This document shows, piece after piece, positions 11,069 through 14,061 of a stretch of DNA of 14,061 bases. The translations under genes were made by a program, and so were the position numbers. This DNA is from JABMMZ01 sp044373665 (lineage in GTDB: Bacteria; Bacteroidota; Bacteroidia; NS11-12g; UBA955). Within the stretch, counting starts at the first letter, position 1, and each line of letters begins with the position of its first letter. Under the pieces are notes generated by a model, which was not told the origin of the DNA, ran no database searches, and saw only the letters and a program-made list of their open reading frames with translations. Location of the stretch: the NCBI GenBank assembly GCA_044373665.1, contig JBIPNH010000057.1, positions 1 to 14,061 of the forward strand, read 5' to 3'.

Positions 11069-13888
11069 ATGATGTATTTTACCCCCTCTTTTTTTAAAAG
11101 TTTATTATTTTCACTTTTCATCCTTTTTAGTTTTTCTAGCTATGCTCAAAATATGGGCGGCATGGTCTTCAATAAAGTCACAAAAACACCTCTTGCTAAA
11201 GCCAATATTTCGATATTAAAACTCAGCGATTCTTCTGTCATAGCCCAAAGATATACAGACAGTTTGGGTCGTTTTTTTATCCCTAATATCACCGAATCAA
11301 GCGTATTTGTAAAATGCGAATACATTGGTTTAAAAACTTACTTTAAATACTGTCCAATATTCGAAGGCATGATCAGAGTGAGAATAGAAATGGAAGAAAC
11401 GGATGAAATTTTGGTAGGAAGCGGCGGCATCATCAAAGAAAGACAAGCCGTGGTTCAAAAAAATGACACCAATGAATTTAGCGCTTCACAGTTTAAGGTC
11501 AATAAAGACGCCTCGGTTGAGGATTTGGTTAAAAAAATGCCCGGAATAACAATGGAAAACGGGACTATAAAAGCCCAAGGTGAAGAGGTTAAAAAGGTAA
11601 CGGTAGATGGTCAAGATTTTTTTGGAAATGATGCAAGTGCTGCACTAAAAAATCTCCCTGCGGAAATTGTATCGAAAATTCAAGTATTTGATAGAATGAG
11701 TGACCAAGCACAATTTACAGGAATAGACGATGGGAATGGTCAAAAATCCTTAAACATTGTCACTAAATCAGGAAAAAACAAAGGTCAGTTTGGTAAAATA
11801 TACGCCGGTTATGGTACGCAAGACCGTTGGGCTGCCGGTGGAAACATCAATTTATTTTCAAAAAACCACAGAATCTCTTTAATAGGCTTAAGTAACAACA
11901 TCAATCAACAAAATTTTTCAACGGAGGATATTTTAAGTGCTGTGGGTGGAGGTGCCCCAGGCGGAGGAATGTCGCAAAGAGGTGGAGGAAGCAGAGGTTT
12001 TGGTGGCATGAATTGGGGGGGTGGAAACACTTCCAACTTTATGCTCTCCCAACAAAATGGAATAAACACCAGTAATTCTTTGGGAATCAACTATACCTTA
12101 ATGAACAAAAAGAAACTGAAATTAAGTGGTAGTTACTTTTTTAATAACAGCAGAAACCTAACGCAATCTTATTTTGAAAGAACTTATTTCCTTACTGAAT
12201 TGGAAAATCAATATTACGATCAAGGCGACTCTAGTGAATCACGTTCCAACAGTCACCGCTTTAACGCAAGACTTGAGTACCAGTTTGATTCTTTAAACTC
12301 TATTGTTTACACTCCTTCAATCCGATTCCAAAATGGAAATTCTATTTCAAGGTTTTTAGGCTTTACTGAAAATGACACATTGCGCTCGCTCAATCAATCA
12401 AACAGTAAAAATACCAACAATAACAACGGTTACAACATTAGCAATAACTTATTGTTTCGTCACCGTTTCAAAAAACCGGGCAATACATTGTCGGTTCAAA
12501 TCAACCACAGCATCAACAACAACACTTCCAATCAACTGTTACAATCTGAAAATATTTATTTCATTCCCTCCTATTTTAATGATGCATTCAGACAAAATTC
12601 CGACAATACTAACTTGAGTCAGTCATTTTCACCCTCTGTTTCTTACACGCAAACACTTAGTAAAAAATCTTTTTTAGAACTTAATTACAACCCAAGTTTT
12701 AATCAAAATAACTCTACTAAATTGACCACTCGATTTGACACCCTGTCTCAATCATACCAATTAGTTGACAGTGTATTAAGCAATACTTTTGACAATACAG
12801 TAAACACACAAAGAGGTGGAATAACCTACCGTTACAATCAAAACAAATGGTCATTTAACCTGGGTGCTGTCCTTCAAGAAAGCGTTTTAAAAGGCGAAGA
12901 ACTTTTTCCAAACAAGAGTTCATTTTCAAAACCATTTACCAATGTATTGCCTAACGCCACTATAACCTATCAAGCGAATAAAGCAACAAGCATCAGAGTT
13001 AACTACAGAACAAGCACACAACTACCCTCTTTAAGTCAGTTGCAAAATGTTGTAAACAATAACAATCCATTGATATTGAGTTCAGGAAATTCTTTATTGA
13101 AACAAGAGTTTTCTCACAATTTATTTAGCAGATACAGTTATACCAACACCGCTAAATCGACTAACTTTTTTGCCTTTATCAGTGCAGGTCTCACTCAAAA
13201 TTACATAGGAAACAGCACCACTGTGGCTCAAAAAGACACTGTAATTAATGAGGTTATTTTAAGAAAAGGAAGTCAAATTACTAGGCCCGAAAACATTGAA
13301 GGCAATCACAGAGTTAGGGTATTTGCGACTTATGGTTTCCCTGTAAAAAAATTGAAAAGTATAATCAACACCAATTTAGGACAAACCTACAGTAGAATTC
13401 CTACCTTAATTAACGGCAATAAAAACTATAGCACTACTTATGCCACCAGTGCAGGCATCGTTTGGGCAAGTAATATCAGCGAAGCATTGGATTTCAACTT
13501 AAATTATTCGGTCAACTACAATACAGTTTTTAATTCACTGCAAGAACAATTGAATAATGCATACGTCATTCAAACGACAAGCGGGAAAGTCAATTGGTTA
13601 ATCAAAGACAGAGTGGTGGTTAGTTCCGACATCAGCAATAGTAAATTCAATGGTTTGGGTGATGCATTCAATCAAAGTATCTGGTTGTGGAATGCAGGAT
13701 TAGGATACAAATTCTTGAAAAACAAAAGAGGTGAACTTAAGCTTTCTGTGTTTGACTTGTTGAACCAAAACAGAAGTATCAACAGAACTGTCGCTGAAAA
13801 TTACATTGAAGACAATAACACCCAAGTTTTAAATCGTTTTTTCATGGTGAGTTTCATCTACCAATTAAGACATTTTAAATACAAATAA
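11069..13888 (+). CDS. Outer-membrane beta-barrel protein, TonB-receptor-like with carboxypeptidase-regulatory domain
   Basis: The product has 939 residues. It opens with a signal peptide ending S-S-Y-A-Q (cut near residue 26). Residues about 28-112 form an Ig-like carboxypeptidase-regulatory domain (G-M-V-F-N-K-V-T-K-T-P-L-A-K-A). A plug-like domain follows (about 135-235; L-V-K-K-M-P-G-I-T and V-T-V-D-G-Q-D-F-F-G-N-D). The rest is a long barrel rich in alternating N/S/T/Y strands that ends S-F-I-Y-Q-L-R-H-F, typical of Bacteroidota barrel proteins. Residues about 291-321 are a glycine-rich loop (GGGAPGGG, RGGGSRGFGG). This architecture is shared by a large Bacteroidota family of receptor-like proteins whose cargo is usually unknown; no SusD partner is visible. 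TonB dependence is inferred from the plug. Start may be either of two adjacent ATG codons. Confidence 0.85.
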   Translation: MMYFTPSFFKSLLFSLFILFSFSSYAQNMGGMVFNKVTKTPLAKANISILKLSDSSVIAQRYTDSLGRFFIPNITESSVFVKCEYIGLKTYFKYCPIFEGMIRVRIEMEETDEILVGSGGIIKERQAVVQKNDTNEFSASQFKVNKDASVEDLVKKMPGITMENGTIKAQGEEVKKVTVDGQDFFGNDASAALKNLPAEIVSKIQVFDRMSDQAQFTGIDDGNGQKSLNIVTKSGKNKGQFGKIYAGYGTQDRWAAGGNINLFSKNHRISLIGLSNNINQQNFSTEDILSAVGGGAPGGGMSQRGGGSRGFGGMNWGGGNTSNFMLSQQNGINTSNSLGINYTLMNKKKLKLSGSYFFNNSRNLTQSYFERTYFLTELENQYYDQGDSSESRSNSHRFNARLEYQFDSLNSIVYTPSIRFQNGNSISRFLGFTENDTLRSLNQSNSKNTNNNNGYNISNNLLFRHRFKKPGNTLSVQINHSINNNTSNQLLQSENIYFIPSYFNDAFRQNSDNTNLSQSFSPSVSYTQTLSKKSFLELNYNPSFNQNNSTKLTTRFDTLSQSYQLVDSVLSNTFDNTVNTQRGGITYRYNQNKWSFNLGAVLQESVLKGEELFPNKSSFSKPFTNVLPNATITYQANKATSIRVNYRTSTQLPSLSQLQNVVNNNNPLILSSGNSLLKQEFSHNLFSRYSYTNTAKSTNFFAFISAGLTQNYIGNSTTVAQKDTVINEVILRKGSQITRPENIEGNHRVRVFATYGFPVKKLKSIINTNLGQTYSRIPTLINGNKNYSTTYATSAGIVWASNISEALDFNLNYSVNYNTVFNSLQEQLNNAYVIQTTSGKVNWLIKDRVVVSSDISNSKFNGLGDAFNQSIWLWNAGLGYKFLKNKRGELKLSVFDLLNQNRSINRTVAENYIEDNNTQVLNRFFMVSFIYQLRHFKYK

Positions 13889-13916
13889 TGGATTAGGTGA
13901 ATCTGGTTTATTTATT

Positions 13917-13924
13917 TATTTTCG
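13917..13924 (+). promoter_or_regulatory. Weak candidate -7 box of the last gene
   Basis: TATTTTCG has the same one-mismatch form as the rseP box and lies 18 bases before the ATG at 13943. No TTG is at the right distance upstream. A small palindrome (tgcttt/aaagca, about 13925-13937) lies between box and start. Confidence 0.3.
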
Positions 13925-13942
13925 TGCTTTAAAAGCATCAAA

Positions 13943-14061
13943 ATGAACTTAGGAATTTCAAAATTTAGTCTATCACTCTTATTCGTTTTAGTTAGTATTA
14001 GTAGTCCCAATATTTTTGCTCAACTGAGTTTAGAGAATATTTGGAACAGTCGTGAATTTTC
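13943..14061 (+). CDS. Exported protein, N-terminus only; possibly dipeptidyl peptidase IV (S9 family)
   Basis: An open frame of 39 codons runs off the right edge. It starts with a clear signal peptide (K7, hydrophobic core L-S-L-L-F-V-L-V-S-I, cut near I-F-A-Q). The next residues L-S-L-E-N-I-W-N-S-R-E-F resemble the first mature residues of Bacteroidota dipeptidyl peptidase IV ('I-S-L-E-D-I-W-x-x-G-x-F'), which cleaves Xaa-Pro dipeptides in the periplasm. The catalytic domain is outside the window, so the enzyme assignment is tentative; export is well supported. It lies 54 bases after the barrel-protein gene on the same strand. Confidence 0.55.
   Translation, partial: MNLGISKFSLSLLFVLVSISSPNIFAQLSLENIWNSREF

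Noticed and set aside
12372..12617. 81-codon plus-strand frame inside the barrel-protein gene
   Set aside because: It is an out-of-frame shadow rich in T/I/S, with no start context or motif.
1..14061. CRISPR array, rRNA, retron or phage structural genes
   Set aside because: No regularly spaced repeats, reverse transcriptase motif, rRNA-like stretch or phage gene was seen in any frame.

Overview
The window reads as chromosomal DNA of a Bacteroidota bacterium. The evidence is low G+C, promoters of the TTG(-33)/TAnnTTTG(-7) type, a SusC-like outer-membrane barrel protein with a carboxypeptidase-regulatory-like N-terminus, a split transketolase, and intergenic sequence that looks like the short dispersed repeats of this phylum. 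Genus cannot be told from the sequence; a Chitinophagales/Sphingobacteriales/Flavobacteriales-type genome would fit.

The left quarter (1-3606) is an accessory zone. It starts with the 5' end of a Tn5/IS50-like (IS4 family) transposase gene on the minus strand, with a recognisable Tn5-like terminal repeat at 267-285. About 900 bp of gene-free DNA follows (286-1235), packed with inverted repeats. Next is a minus-strand AbiE-type type IV toxin-antitoxin operon: an intact AbiEi antitoxin and an AbiEii nucleotidyltransferase toxin broken by a one-base frameshift. In front of the operon lie a perfect 14-bp inverted repeat that probably acts as operator and the decayed remains of a small unknown gene. 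A 32-bp near-identical direct repeat occurs at 1060-1091 and again at 3575-3606, where it overlaps the 3' end of a tRNA-Arg(ACG) gene. The 2.5 kb between the copies therefore looks like a small defence island inserted at the tRNA.

The rest (3676-14061) is ordinary housekeeping DNA. Plus strand: a YbdL-like glutamine/methionine-type aminotransferase overlapping a YafV-like omega-amidase (the glutamine transaminase/omega-amidase repair and salvage pathway); then the transketolase N-terminal gene, an exported von Willebrand A (VWA) protein and the transketolase C-terminal gene in one tight run. The VWA gene separates two halves that must form one enzyme. Minus strand: rseP (site-2 protease) followed by hscB (iron-sulfur co-chaperone), converging on the transketolase gene with overlapping stop codons. 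Plus strand, divergent from rseP: a 939-residue outer-membrane barrel protein, then the start of an exported protein whose first mature residues resemble dipeptidyl peptidase IV (S9 family).

Three promoters (transposase, abiEi, aminotransferase) put the -7 box only 4-5 nt from the start codon, which suggests leaderless or nearly leaderless transcripts. The main items for a second look are the att-like repeats around the AbiE island, the frameshifted toxin beside an intact antitoxin and operator, the interrupted transketolase pair, and the Tn5-like end that predicts a specific target duplication. I see no clearly new biological system; the AbiE island is the nearest candidate and belongs to a known family.
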